A stretch of DNA of 64,000 nt. Origin: Candidatus Brachythrix odensensis (GTDB lineage Bacteria > Chloroflexota > Anaerolineae > J036 > Brachytrichaceae). The stretch spans positions 310,001-374,000 of the forward strand of contig JADKDT010000002.1 of NCBI GenBank assembly GCA_016714465.1, given 5' to 3'. The stretch's first letter is position 1. Every line of letters begins with the position of its first letter. The translations under genes were made by a program, and so were the position numbers. Positions 18,701-27,533 of this stretch are shown in pieces. The notes beneath the pieces are model-generated. The model worked only from the letters and a program-made list of their open reading frames with translations, was not told the origin of the DNA and ran no database searches.

Positions 18701-21700
18701 GAGACCGCCCGGGTCGGCCAGCTCATGCGCATGTTGCGTAACTTCATCAATGAGCGCCAGGAGAAGCTGTCCAAGTACGCCAACCTCAACGACTACAACG
18801 AGAAAAATCCCAAGCAGCTTTTCGCCGAGATCGTCGTCGTCATCGACAACTTCGCCGAGTTCAAGGAAAGCTACGAGGACATGATCCCCGACCTGATGGC
18901 CCTCGTCCGCGACGGCCGGCAGTTCGGAATTCACTTCGTTATCACCGCCACCACGATGGGCGACCTGAGTGGCAAGCTCTACAACCTGATCTCGCAGCGC
19001 TTCGCCCTGACGATGACCGATCCGTCGATGGTCAGCGACGTCATCGGTGTCAGAGGTCGGGCCTTCGACAATGTGCCCGGGCGCGGGATGGTCGGCATCT
19101 CGGTCAAGGACAAGCCGCTCCCGATGGAGATCCAAATCGGCATGCCGGGTCAGCCCGATGCGGCCACCCAGGCCGACAGCGTCGATGAGTTCCAGGGCAT
19201 CGCCCAGCTCATGGAAAAAGTGTGGTTTGCCATGGGCGGGAAGCGCCCGGCGGCCGAACTCCCGCGCGCGCTGACCCTGCTCGACATGTACACCCTGCTG
19301 GATGCCAAGCCGGTCACCCAGCTCAAGGACCTGGACATCGCCGAGAAGTGGAAGCGCAGCATGGAGACCAAGAACCAGGAATGGCTGCGCGCGCCGATCG
19401 GATTGATCAGCAGCAAGGATATCCGGACCCTGGTCTTCCAGGCCCAGGCTGACGGCGTGCACGGCATGGGCGCCGGCACGACCGGCTCCGGCAAATCCGA
19501 AATGCTGCAGACCCTGATCGCGGCCATGGCGATCCGGTATGACCCGCGCATCGTCAACTTCGTGCTGGTCGACTACAAGGGCGGCCCGACGGTCGAGCCC
19601 TTCCGAATGCTCCCGCATTGCGTCGACATCGCCACCAACCTGCAGGGCAACGCGGTGGAGCGCATCTTTACCGCCATTAACGCCGAGATGAACCGGCGCT
19701 CGGACATCCTGGCCAAGGCCGGGGTCCCCGACCTGGTCGATTACCGCAAGAAGGTCCTGCCCACCCGCAAGGCCGATTCGCCCTACCCGGACACCTTCCC
19801 GCACCTGTTCGTCATCGTCGACGAGTTCGCCGAGATGATCACCCAGAACCCGGACTACCGGGCGAAGTTTGAATCGATCACCCGGCTCGGTCGTTCCTTC
19901 GGGGTGAGCCTGATCCTGGCCACCCAGCGTCCCACCGGCGTGGTCTCCGACCAGATGCGGGCCAACATGAAGTTCCGCCTGTGTCTGCGGGTGGAAACAC
20001 CCGAGGACTCCAAGGAACTGCTCAAGAAGCCCGACGCCGCCCAGCTCCCGCAGATCGGCGGGCGCGGCTACATCCAGGCCGGCACCGAAATCCTCACCGA
20101 AGTGCAGGTGGCCTGGTCCGGCGCGCCCTACGCCGGTGACACGGCCGAGGACTCGCCCTACAAGAATGACGTGGTCCTGGCCGCCCTCGGCCACCCGGCC
20201 GACGCGCCCCGTTCGGTCCTGGGCTGGCTGGTCGGCGCGCTCGCCGCCGAGGCCAAGGCCCAGAACATCCCCAAGCAATTCAAGCCCTGGCCCAACCCGC
20301 TCCTGACGACGCTCCCAATCAACACCCCGGTCGACGCGAGCTACATCAATGAGGTCAAAGGCGACGAGGTCGTGCTGAGCCCCAGCCTGAAGATCTGGAT
20401 CGACAACCCGGATCTCGCCGCGAAGAAGAATCCGCGTGACATGGGTCTGTGGCAATCGTGGGGCTGGGAAAAGCCTCTCCCGTTGCGGGCGACAATGGGC
20501 GTCATCGACGATCCGTTTTCCAGCAGCCAGCGCCTGCTGCACGTCGACATGGGCGGCGAGCCGATCGTGGTCTTTGGCTCTTCGGGAAAAGGCAAAACGA
20601 CTTTTCTCAAGACCTTGTTCTTCGACCTGGCCGCCCAACGCTCGCCGGCCGAGCTGAACATTTACGCCCTGGACTTTGGGCGGGGCGGCCTGCGCCAGGC
20701 GAAGCAGCTCCCCCACTGCGGCGCGACCATCGACGCCTCCCAGCCTGACCGGGTCGACGCCCTGTTCCGGATGCTGCGCGGGATCATGAACGAGCGCCAG
20801 GAGCGGCTGCAGAAGTTCGCCTCGATCGAGGACTACAACCTCGCCCATCGCGACACGCCCGAGCAGGTCTTCCCGGCCATCGTCGTGGCTGTGGACAACA
20901 TGGCCGAGTTCAAGGAGAACTTCGACGGCCTGATGCCCGAGCTGCAGGCCCTGGTCCGGGATGGCCGCCAGTTTGGCATCTACTGGATCCTGACCGCCAG
21001 CCAGCAGAGCGACATTCCGCACAAGCTCTACAACCTGATCAGCCGGCGGTATTGCTTCACCATGAGCGAGGACGGCGCGTATCGTGACATCGTTGGACGC
21101 GGCGCGCTGGCGCTGGCCAACGAGCCCGGCCGCGGCCTGGTCAACGTGGAGGGCCAGCCGCTCGAATATCAAGTGGCCGTGCCCGTCATCGCCGGCGAGA
21201 AGGACGCCTACATGCGCCTCGGCGACAGGATGGACAAGGCCTGGGCGGCGATGGGCGGCAAGCGGCCCTCGGCTGAAATCCCCAAGGCCGTCACCCTGCT
21301 CGAGATGTATCAGACCATCCTCGGCAAGCGGGTCGATCGGCTGGGCGAGTTGGGCATCGCCGAGAACTGGAAGCTGAGCATGCTGCCCGAGCGGCAGGAG
21401 TGGCTCAGCGCGCCCATCGGCTATGTCAGCAGCAAGGAAATCCGGACGATGATCTTCTCGGCCAAGGCCGGCGGCGACGGCGTGCACGGCATGGCATCCG
21501 GCACGACCGGGTCCGGCAAGTCCGAGATGATCCAGACCCTGATCGCGGCGATGTGCATCAAGTACGACCCGCGCATCGTCAACTTCGTCCTGGTCGACTA
21601 CAAGGGCGGCCCGACCATCGAGCCGTTCCGCAAACTCCCCCACGCGGTCGACCTGGCCACCAACCTCGACGGGAATGCGGTTGATCGTATCTTCATCGCC

Positions 21701-24475
21701 ATCAACGCCGAGATGAACCGGCGCTCGTCGATCCTGGCCAAGGCCGGCGTCGCCGACCTGGTCGAGTATCGCAAGAAAGTCATCCCGACCCTGCGACCGG
21801 GTTCGCCCTTCCCGACCACCTTCCCGCACCTGTTCGTCATCGTCGACGAGTTCGCCGAAATGATGACCCAGAACCCGGACTACAAGGTCAAGTTCGAGTC
21901 GATCACCCGCCTCGGCCGCTCATTCGGCGTCAGCCTGATCCTGGCCACCCAGCGCCCCTCGGGCGCCGTCACCGACCAGATGAAGGCGAACATGAAGTTC
22001 CGGATTTGCCTGCGGGTCGAGACCGCCGACGACAGCAAGGAAATGCTGGGCCGGCCCGACGGGGCCATGCTGCCGGCCATTGGCGGCCGCGGCTATGTCC
22101 AGGTCGGCGGCGCGGCGCCCACTGAAGTCCAGGTGGCATGGTCAGGCGCGCCCTACGACGAGACCAAGCCCGATCCGATGTATCCGACCGACGATATCCT
22201 CAAGGCCATCCAGAAGGAGGATGACCCGCCGCGCTCACTGCTGGGCTGGCTGGTCGGCGCGCTCAACCTCGAGGCCCAGCGCCAGGAAATCCCGAAGCAG
22301 TTCAAGCCCTGGCCGAATAATCTGCCCAGCCTGCTGCCCATCAATGAACCGGTGGACGCCAGCTACATCACCAAGGACCCGCGCAATCCAACGCTGGTCA
22401 TCAACCCAAAGGTCGCCGAATGGGTGGCCAGCCCGACCCCAACGCCGCTCTGGGAACCCATCGACTGGAACCAGCCGCTCTCGCTCGAGGCCGCCATCGG
22501 CATCGTTGATAACCCATATCAAGCCGAACAGCGCGTGCTCTCGATCGACCTCGCCAGCGACCCGCTGGTCGTGATGGGCGCGGCCGGCCGCGGAAAGTCG
22601 ACCTTCCTCAAGGCTTTGATCACCGCGCTGGCGGCCCGTTACTCTCCGACCGATCTGCACGTCTTCGCCCTCGACTTCGCCCGCGGCGGCCTGAAGTCGC
22701 TGCGCACGCTGCCCCACATGGGCGGCGTCGTCGACAGCAACGAAGAGGAGCGCGTCGAGCGCCTCTTCCGGATGGTGCGGACCACCATCGACGACCGGCA
22801 GATCCGCCTGTCGGCCTACGATTCGCTCAACGATTACAACCTCAAGAATCCGGACAACATCATGCCGATCATCCTGGTCGTCGTTGATAACGTGTCTGAA
22901 TTTCGCGAGACCTATGACAAGTACTTCCCCGATCTGCTGCAATCCGTCCGCGACGGGCGCTCGTTCGGGATCTACTTCGTCGTGACCGGCACGCTTTTCG
23001 CCGATGTGCCCAACAAGCTGTTCAACCTGATGGGCCAGCGGGTGACCTTCACCCAGGGCGATGTCACCGACTACACCAGCATCGTCGGGCGCGGCTGGGT
23101 GCCCATCCCGGATGTGCCCGGGCGCGGCCTGTGCGTCCAAATGGAGGGTGGCAAGCCCTTCCCGATGGAGTTCCACACCGCCCTGCCCGTCGGCATGGGC
23201 GAAGGCGATCCCTTCCGCGAACTGTGCGCGCGTTTTGGCGCGGCCTGGAAGATCCTGACAGACGCGACCCCGTCGCTGGCGCGCAAACGGGCCAAGGCGA
23301 TCGAGCCGCTCGGCCGCATGATCGAGCTCGCCTCGGTGCTGCCCGAAGCGGGTCATGGCCCGCCAGGCCTTGTCGCGCCGATCGGCATCAACGACGGCGA
23401 TCGCGAGCCGACCCTGGTCGAGTTCGCGGCCAAGGGTCCGCACTGGATCATCGTTGGTCCGCCGGCCACGGGCAAGACCACCGCCCTGCGCTCGCTTGCG
23501 CTTTCGCTCGCCCACTCCTACTCGCCGAGCGAGCTGGGGCTGGTGTTCTTCGACCCCTCTGACAGCGCGCGGCGCTTCTTTGCCTGGGGAACGGGCGATG
23601 ACGCCCTCGACAAACTGCCGCACGTGCTGGCGACCGTCACCAACGGCAAGGAATTGGACGAGCTCATCCTGCGCCTGCGGGCCGAGTATGACGAGGAAGT
23701 CGCCGCAAAACTGGCCGACATGCCCGATTCGTATCAGCCTCAGGACAACACCAAACGCAACATCGTCGTCATCATGGACCACTACGATGACAACTCCTCG
23801 ATCCTGCGCAACAGCAAGCTGGGCGGCACGGGCGCGCTGGCCGAAATCGGCAAGGGTAAGAACTTGCGCTTTGTCATCGGCGGCACGCTCGGGATCATGC
23901 GCGACAGCCAGGATGAGTTGCGCCGCCGAGCCGAGGGCTCGCGTTACACCCTGGTCCTGCAGGATATCGAGACCGTGCGCTACATGGGCATCCGGATGCA
24001 GTTCCCCACCAAGGAACTCCCGGCCGGGCGCGGCTTCATGATCAAGGCGGTGAGCGGTCAACTCGTCCAGGTCTGCCTGCCCGCCGTAGACGGCAAGAAT
24101 GGCCGGTCGGCCGATGACCAGGTGACGGACATGATCCGGGCCATCCGCGCGCGATACATCGAACGCGCGCAATGGAGCTACTTCTCCAAGGACATCGCGC
24201 CGCTCGACACCCTCATCCGCGGCGACAAGGCTGGCGCCGAAGGCGCAGCAGGCGGAAGCGTGCCGGAATCGTCAAACGAGCCGGTTGCCTACTCGAACTC
24301 AACCGCCTCAGCGATGGACGAGATTAACAAGATGCTGGCCAGCCAGGCCGCATTGACCGCCGGGCTTGAAGTCAAGCTCGACACCATCAATCTGGTGTCG
24401 GTCGAAGAGCCGGAAATACCTGCGCCGGACGGCGCAGCAAGCGCGGAAGCGGTAAAGCCCGCTCCGGCCAAGTAG
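15767..24475 (+). CDS. Giant EccC/EssC-type FtsK/SpoIIIE ATPase with seven P-loops
   Basis: This 2,902-residue protein begins METEYVERPPRILPELP, the 'RPPR' start typical of EccC, followed by two membrane segments at about residues 35-85. FtsK/SpoIIIE ATPase domains follow, with Walker A motifs near residues 539, 924, 1237, 1604, 1912, 2271 and 2564. Domains 1, 3 and 5 share GTTGSGKSE and a Walker B ending in VDEFAEM; domains 2, 4 and 6 have G-G/K-GK(T/S)T and a Walker B ending in DN (DNFAEF, DNMAEF, DNVSEF), lacking the catalytic Glu; domain 7 has GPPATGKTT and IMDHYDD. Known EccC/EssC proteins have about three such domains and about 1,300-1,500 residues, so an active/degenerate pair appears triplicated. 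It should power export of WXG100 proteins. The start at 15767 follows a promoter; an earlier in-frame ATG lies in repeat DNA. Confidence 0.93.
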   Translation: METEYVERPPRILPELPIGEEKIPDPPQKNESGGMDMSSLILPLVSMMGFMFASGSGNPLAMAPMALIMLASSGAGIFQWLRGRGEFEEKKRKYIILLKELRQKMEITHNTQRTFYHHNYPDIETIKEIAHLREKSRFGSRLWERRPSDPDFGHVRIGIGTRPSTYVFKAEGAADPLAPNQLSKDAEKLMKDSMTVDDVPITIPLRPNGPTGPAADMAANEKKGLPGQPSSPRHAVGIFGKNTSNTADFARAMMVNISAYHAPQDIRIHVLGSPAREKAWQWADWTPHFVIQGDEDPNKPRPKEQLCFDNDRAKVQAFWKRIKKDLDQRQVRLRDSGDDSAGGKPDVSLPFYLVVVDMLGDLPENSPLHDVAAEAVVALANSSGPTLGISMIFLSNDSNRIPSECQAMIEVAAAGDKTIFRYTEVGMNSPRYLGTADQITADDARNNFAAAIRRLELQRPFGADLPRSIDMLGMQAVFEGRKIDTVDKLTVKESWERSLIPKNQEWLSSPIGMVSGKEVRNLIFSAKEGGDGVHGMIAGTTGSGKSELLLTLIAGMAIKYDPRIVNFVLVDYKGGAAFEPFKKLPHCVDILTNLQANAVERMFVAIQAVMDQRSVLLAQANAKDLVDYRAKIAPKLPADSPLPRTFPHLFIIVDEFAEMVTQNPDYKAKFESVTRLGRAFGVSLLLATQRPAGVVTDQMRANMKFRICLRVETSDDSKELLGRPDAAFLPNIGGRGYVQVGNDVLQAVQMARAGGDYSDDRKVPLRDVYWLDDEIMPALNVPSDAPAYSGVELGEALGLKPGEKPTTLVDWIVGITALRATRDNVPKQVKPWPEVLPEHLSLTDPVDARYLNSDRVIGPERTVVINPEIDAWLNNVEEKALWPAVDWKNPRPLRADIGLVDNPFNAEQRLLSIDMANGPVALFGGAGRGKTTFIKSLLTAFATQRSPAELNMYALDFGRGGMKAVTALPHLGASIDASETARVGQLMRMLRNFINERQEKLSKYANLNDYNEKNPKQLFAEIVVVIDNFAEFKESYEDMIPDLMALVRDGRQFGIHFVITATTMGDLSGKLYNLISQRFALTMTDPSMVSDVIGVRGRAFDNVPGRGMVGISVKDKPLPMEIQIGMPGQPDAATQADSVDEFQGIAQLMEKVWFAMGGKRPAAELPRALTLLDMYTLLDAKPVTQLKDLDIAEKWKRSMETKNQEWLRAPIGLISSKDIRTLVFQAQADGVHGMGAGTTGSGKSEMLQTLIAAMAIRYDPRIVNFVLVDYKGGPTVEPFRMLPHCVDIATNLQGNAVERIFTAINAEMNRRSDILAKAGVPDLVDYRKKVLPTRKADSPYPDTFPHLFVIVDEFAEMITQNPDYRAKFESITRLGRSFGVSLILATQRPTGVVSDQMRANMKFRLCLRVETPEDSKELLKKPDAAQLPQIGGRGYIQAGTEILTEVQVAWSGAPYAGDTAEDSPYKNDVVLAALGHPADAPRSVLGWLVGALAAEAKAQNIPKQFKPWPNPLLTTLPINTPVDASYINEVKGDEVVLSPSLKIWIDNPDLAAKKNPRDMGLWQSWGWEKPLPLRATMGVIDDPFSSSQRLLHVDMGGEPIVVFGSSGKGKTTFLKTLFFDLAAQRSPAELNIYALDFGRGGLRQAKQLPHCGATIDASQPDRVDALFRMLRGIMNERQERLQKFASIEDYNLAHRDTPEQVFPAIVVAVDNMAEFKENFDGLMPELQALVRDGRQFGIYWILTASQQSDIPHKLYNLISRRYCFTMSEDGAYRDIVGRGALALANEPGRGLVNVEGQPLEYQVAVPVIAGEKDAYMRLGDRMDKAWAAMGGKRPSAEIPKAVTLLEMYQTILGKRVDRLGELGIAENWKLSMLPERQEWLSAPIGYVSSKEIRTMIFSAKAGGDGVHGMASGTTGSGKSEMIQTLIAAMCIKYDPRIVNFVLVDYKGGPTIEPFRKLPHAVDLATNLDGNAVDRIFIAINAEMNRRSSILAKAGVADLVEYRKKVIPTLRPGSPFPTTFPHLFVIVDEFAEMMTQNPDYKVKFESITRLGRSFGVSLILATQRPSGAVTDQMKANMKFRICLRVETADDSKEMLGRPDGAMLPAIGGRGYVQVGGAAPTEVQVAWSGAPYDETKPDPMYPTDDILKAIQKEDDPPRSLLGWLVGALNLEAQRQEIPKQFKPWPNNLPSLLPINEPVDASYITKDPRNPTLVINPKVAEWVASPTPTPLWEPIDWNQPLSLEAAIGIVDNPYQAEQRVLSIDLASDPLVVMGAAGRGKSTFLKALITALAARYSPTDLHVFALDFARGGLKSLRTLPHMGGVVDSNEEERVERLFRMVRTTIDDRQIRLSAYDSLNDYNLKNPDNIMPIILVVVDNVSEFRETYDKYFPDLLQSVRDGRSFGIYFVVTGTLFADVPNKLFNLMGQRVTFTQGDVTDYTSIVGRGWVPIPDVPGRGLCVQMEGGKPFPMEFHTALPVGMGEGDPFRELCARFGAAWKILTDATPSLARKRAKAIEPLGRMIELASVLPEAGHGPPGLVAPIGINDGDREPTLVEFAAKGPHWIIVGPPATGKTTALRSLALSLAHSYSPSELGLVFFDPSDSARRFFAWGTGDDALDKLPHVLATVTNGKELDELILRLRAEYDEEVAAKLADMPDSYQPQDNTKRNIVVIMDHYDDNSSILRNSKLGGTGALAEIGKGKNLRFVIGGTLGIMRDSQDELRRRAEGSRYTLVLQDIETVRYMGIRMQFPTKELPAGRGFMIKAVSGQLVQVCLPAVDGKNGRSADDQVTDMIRAIRARYIERAQWSYFSKDIAPLDTLIRGDKAGAEGAAGGSVPESSNEPVAYSNSTASAMDEINKMLASQAALTAGLEVKLDTINLVSVEEPEIPAPDGAASAEAVKPAPAK

Positions 24476-24499
24476 CCAGTGGCATCACTCGGAGTAACG

Positions 24500-25129
24500 A
24501 TGGAACGCATCAACTTGATCCTCGACATTCGCGAGAAGAGCATCGGCCCAAAGAAGATCAACGTGCGGGGCACGATGACGGCGGGCAATCTGATCATGAC
24601 GATCAAGGACCGCTACAACCTGGACGGGAGGTATATGCTCCGCCCGTCCGGGACCCGGACAATCCTCAAGGAGGAAGCCACCATCGACAGCGTGGGGATG
24701 CGTGAGGGAGCGGTGCTTGTCTGCCAGCCGATCGTGGAGAGCACGGGCACGTCCAACGCCATCGCGCGCGGGATCGCCTTGCCATTCAGCCGGCCGTTCA
24801 CCCGCGTGTTTGTGCGCGAAGCGCGGACCCTGCGCGAGTTCGATATCCGCTGGCAGCCTGCCGTGCTGGGCCGGCGCGATCTGCGCGACCCAAGCAAGAA
24901 TCGCCTGCTGGCGGTGGATCTCGAAGGGATGGAACCCTTGCCATCGGTGTCGCGACACCACGCTGCGATTACCGAGGAAACGGGTTCGCTCTACATCGAA
25001 GCCATCACCGAGCGCAATCCGGTGCTGCTGAACGGCCAGCGTGTTCCACCTGGCGCGCGGCGGGTGCTCAGCGCCGGCGACACGATCAAGCTCGGCGATT
25101 TCGTGCTGAACTTCTACGTTGTGGCGTAG
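24500..25129 (+). CDS. YukD/EsaB ubiquitin-like domain fused to an FHA domain
   Basis: This 209-residue protein starts MERINLILDIREKS and has a beta-grasp ubiquitin-like segment to about residue 75 (with TMTAGNLIMTIKDRYNL and MLRPSGTRTI), like the YukD/EsaB component of type VII systems. Residues 117-208 form an FHA domain with the phosphothreonine-binding pattern VLGRR, SVSRHHA (from 149) and LLNGQ. The start at 24500 has ggag 5 bases upstream and lies 24 bases after the giant ATPase, so the two form an operon. It probably links the ATPase to a Thr-phosphorylated partner. In Firmicutes the FHA domains are at the N-terminus of EssC itself; here the FHA has moved to the small partner. Confidence 0.82.
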   Translation: MERINLILDIREKSIGPKKINVRGTMTAGNLIMTIKDRYNLDGRYMLRPSGTRTILKEEATIDSVGMREGAVLVCQPIVESTGTSNAIARGIALPFSRPFTRVFVREARTLREFDIRWQPAVLGRRDLRDPSKNRLLAVDLEGMEPLPSVSRHHAAITEETGSLYIEAITERNPVLLNGQRVPPGARRVLSAGDTIKLGDFVLNFYVVA

Positions 25130-25211
25130 AACGATCGATTAGCGAAAACACACTCCCCGCGCTTCGCGCGGGGAGTGTGTTTTCGCCAGATGTTCTCAGC
25201 AGAGCTTCTAG
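25127..25211. repeat. TAGAA...TTCTA palindromic element acting as shared terminator
   Basis: Exact 21-base arms (25142-25162 and 25166-25186) around 'ttc' form the core, with ccccgcgc at the tip. The left end TAGAA holds the TAG stop of the plus-strand YukD-FHA gene, and the right end TTCTAG holds the TAG stop of the convergent VWA gene. The hairpin should terminate both transcripts. It is one member of a family listed at 27279, 28442, 29777 and 56514. Confidence 0.8.
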
Positions 25212-27187
25212 ATCTGCACCCGCGTCCGATCATCCCCCTGCCCATAGCTCGGCGCCTGAGGCATATAGCCTGCCCCGCCCACCGTGAAGACGAGCCTGAC
25301 GCCGCGCCGGGACATATCTCCCAAGGTAATTTCGTCGCTATTTTGAAGCGGATAAGCTTGGTTGGGCGTCAACGGGCGCGCGCCAATCCGGCTGCCATTC
25401 GAGGAACCCAGGTCAGTCAGGCGATAGGTCCCCGAGCCATCCCGGGTGATTCGGGCATGGACACGGCTGACCGAGCTTTCCTGGCCAGGATAGAACTGCA
25501 GATCAGCCTGCTCGCCTCGCCCCAGCGTCTGGTCCGGCTTGTCCAGCGCGAGGTGACGTCCCTGCAGCTCGGGCGGCCCGTCCATCACCATCAAGGTGGC
25601 GCCACCCGGGGCTGGCCCCGACGCAGAGACCCGCATGGGCGGTGGTGCGGGACGCGCCGCGCGACCGCGCCGGGCGATGACCAACACCACCCCACCCACA
25701 GCCAAACCGAGGACGATTGCGGCCGCCATCAACGCGACGATGCCCGCATCGCTCTCCAACATGCCCTTGGGCGGCGGCGTGGGTGTGGGCGAGGGTTCCG
25801 GCGCACGCAGCACCTCGAGCACGATCCGATCCTGGTTCGACGCTTCAATCCCCAGCGAATCCTTGATCCGCACGCCGATCGTCACATTGTTTGTACCGGG
25901 CGTCGTGATATCGGATAGATCCACCGTGAAGTCGACCTTTGAGGCGCCGGGCTGAAACTGAGTCTGGGTGCTCTTGACGACATTGTTGACGAGCAGACGC
26001 GCCTCAACCAACGGGCGGATCAACCCATCGGTATACGTAATCGACGCCGACACCTTGAGGGTCAAGGGATCGTATTGCGGATTGGATTGGGACGATCCCG
26101 GGCGGGCCTCGCGGCGCAGAACGGCGGTAGGCAACCCATCCAGGCGAAGCACCGCCGACTGCGGCTTTGCAGTGAATGTGCCTGTTCGGCCGGTATTCGG
26201 CTTCTCCGGGCCGCCAATCGTGATCGTCCGAGCAGTTGTGTCTCCGGAGGTTGAGACATAGCTGACTGTGTAGGCCAGGCGCTGGGCGGCGATCGTCCGA
26301 TACACATCGTCGACGACAGTCTCAACCGTATTGCTCGAGATCGAGGCGTACTTGCCAAATGAACCTACCGCCATGACCTCAAGCGGCGGCTTGTTGCGCT
26401 GCTGCGCGTTAGTCTGCAGCGCGTAGATGCTGATGAACTTGTCTTTCGCCTGGGAGGCCAGATTTGTGGCGAAACTTGTCGCTGTGGCCAGCGGCGGATC
26501 CTCGATGAAGTTGGTGATAAAGACGATGGCCGCGGGTTGCCCGCCGGCCTCGGGAATGGCATCCCCAATTTCCTTGATCGCGACGGAGGCCGCGTCGAGA
26601 CCCTTGGTCAACCCCCCCTTGCTGTTCTCAAACTGATAGATCGAGATGAAGTTCGAGAATTCGCTTGCCTTGTTGGTCAGATTGAGCCGCGGCACGGTCC
26701 GATCATTGTTGACCGGGATGTTCTCGCGCACTAGCACCTTGACCTGATCACGGCCATCGCGAAAGAACCCGCCGTCGATAAGCCGGCTCATGACCTTGCG
26801 CATGGCGCCCAGGCTGAAGGCGCTGGAGTTGTTGTACACGGCGCCGGCGCCCTGGTCGACGACGAAGAAGATCGTCATCGGGCCATCATCGCGCGGCGTC
26901 ACGGTGACATTGGTCGTCGGCACCTGCTTGCCGTTCTCAAATACGGGGACATTCGCGTTTGTAAGCCCGGTCAGAACCTTGTTATTCAGGTCGACCGCTC
27001 GCATCCGAAAAGTCACGTTGGGAAACTTCGTTGCATCCACGTCATCGACGAAGTAGGTCGCCGGCGATTGGGCTGGAAGCGGCTGGGCGGCGCCCGCAAA
27101 GGTTGCCAGAAGCGCGGCCAATGCCGAGATTCGAAACAAGGATACGGCGCGCGACGACCTGCCGGCGCGAGGTGTGTTTTCAGCCAT
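25208..27187 (-). CDS. VWA-like/transmembrane/FHA protein 1
   Basis: This 659-residue protein has a signal peptide (about residues 17-40), an extracytoplasmic VWA-like domain, a Pro/Thr linker (PEPSPTPTPPP), one transmembrane helix at about 482-504, and a cytoplasmic FHA domain at about 532-637 with LGRGEQADLQ, SVSRVHARI and GSSNGSRIG. The VWA metal site reads DQGAG where DxSxS is expected, so metal-dependent binding may be lost. It is convergent with the YukD-FHA gene and has two full-length paralogues at 32112-34316 and 41591-43618. A role as membrane sensor or scaffold recruiting phosphorylated proteins to the secretion ATPase is inferred. Confidence 0.85.
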   Translation of the reverse strand: MAENTPRAGRSSRAVSLFRISALAALLATFAGAAQPLPAQSPATYFVDDVDATKFPNVTFRMRAVDLNNKVLTGLTNANVPVFENGKQVPTTNVTVTPRDDGPMTIFFVVDQGAGAVYNNSSAFSLGAMRKVMSRLIDGGFFRDGRDQVKVLVRENIPVNNDRTVPRLNLTNKASEFSNFISIYQFENSKGGLTKGLDAASVAIKEIGDAIPEAGGQPAAIVFITNFIEDPPLATATSFATNLASQAKDKFISIYALQTNAQQRNKPPLEVMAVGSFGKYASISSNTVETVVDDVYRTIAAQRLAYTVSYVSTSGDTTARTITIGGPEKPNTGRTGTFTAKPQSAVLRLDGLPTAVLRREARPGSSQSNPQYDPLTLKVSASITYTDGLIRPLVEARLLVNNVVKSTQTQFQPGASKVDFTVDLSDITTPGTNNVTIGVRIKDSLGIEASNQDRIVLEVLRAPEPSPTPTPPPKGMLESDAGIVALMAAAIVLGLAVGGVVLVIARRGRAARPAPPPMRVSASGPAPGGATLMVMDGPPELQGRHLALDKPDQTLGRGEQADLQFYPGQESSVSRVHARITRDGSGTYRLTDLGSSNGSRIGARPLTPNQAYPLQNSDEITLGDMSRRGVRLVFTVGGAGYMPQAPSYGQGDDRTRVQI

Positions 27188-27278
27188 GTCAGAATTGTTT
27201 TACCACAGAATGCGACGAAACGCCCTCACCGCGACTGTCATCTTTGGGGTGCTGAGTCGTATCCGCGTCAGCAATCGT

Positions 27279-27371
27279 TAGAAGTCATCCTGAAATGATT
27301 GGCGAGATCGCAATCCCCGCGCTTCGCACGGGGATTGCGATCTCGCCGGACATTTTTAGGACGGCTTCTAG
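27279..27371. repeat. Palindromic TAGAAG...CTTCTA element, copy 1
   Basis: This 93-base unit has an inner long stem (ggcgagatcgcaatcccc and its complement, 27301-27347) and an outer imperfect stem (tagaagtcatcctgaaatg and a near-complement ending at 27371). A near-identical copy occurs in reverse orientation at 56514-56599. It sits between divergent genes, where a terminator is not needed, so mobility is a better explanation. Apart from it, the gap 27188-27533 shows nothing but the ribosome binding site of the next gene. Confidence 0.8.
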
Positions 27372-27533
27372 TGTAGCCCGGACGCCAAGATGCGCAACCC
27401 GGCGCCGGTGACCACAGGGTCATTGCGAAGTCAAATCCCATGCGATCGGCCATTTGCCGCATTCACGATTCCCTCAGGCCCAGCCTCGCCCGCCTTCGGT
27501 CAGGTAGAGTGCTGTCCGTTCTGGAGAAAGCTC

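Noticed and set aside
15371..21829. A 2,152-codon open frame on the minus strand
   Set aside because: It lies entirely opposite the giant ATPase gene, has no recognisable domain, and its composition is that of an antisense shadow in GC-rich DNA.
22235..24172. A 645-codon open frame on the minus strand
   Set aside because: It is the antisense shadow of the last ATPase domains and has no start signal.
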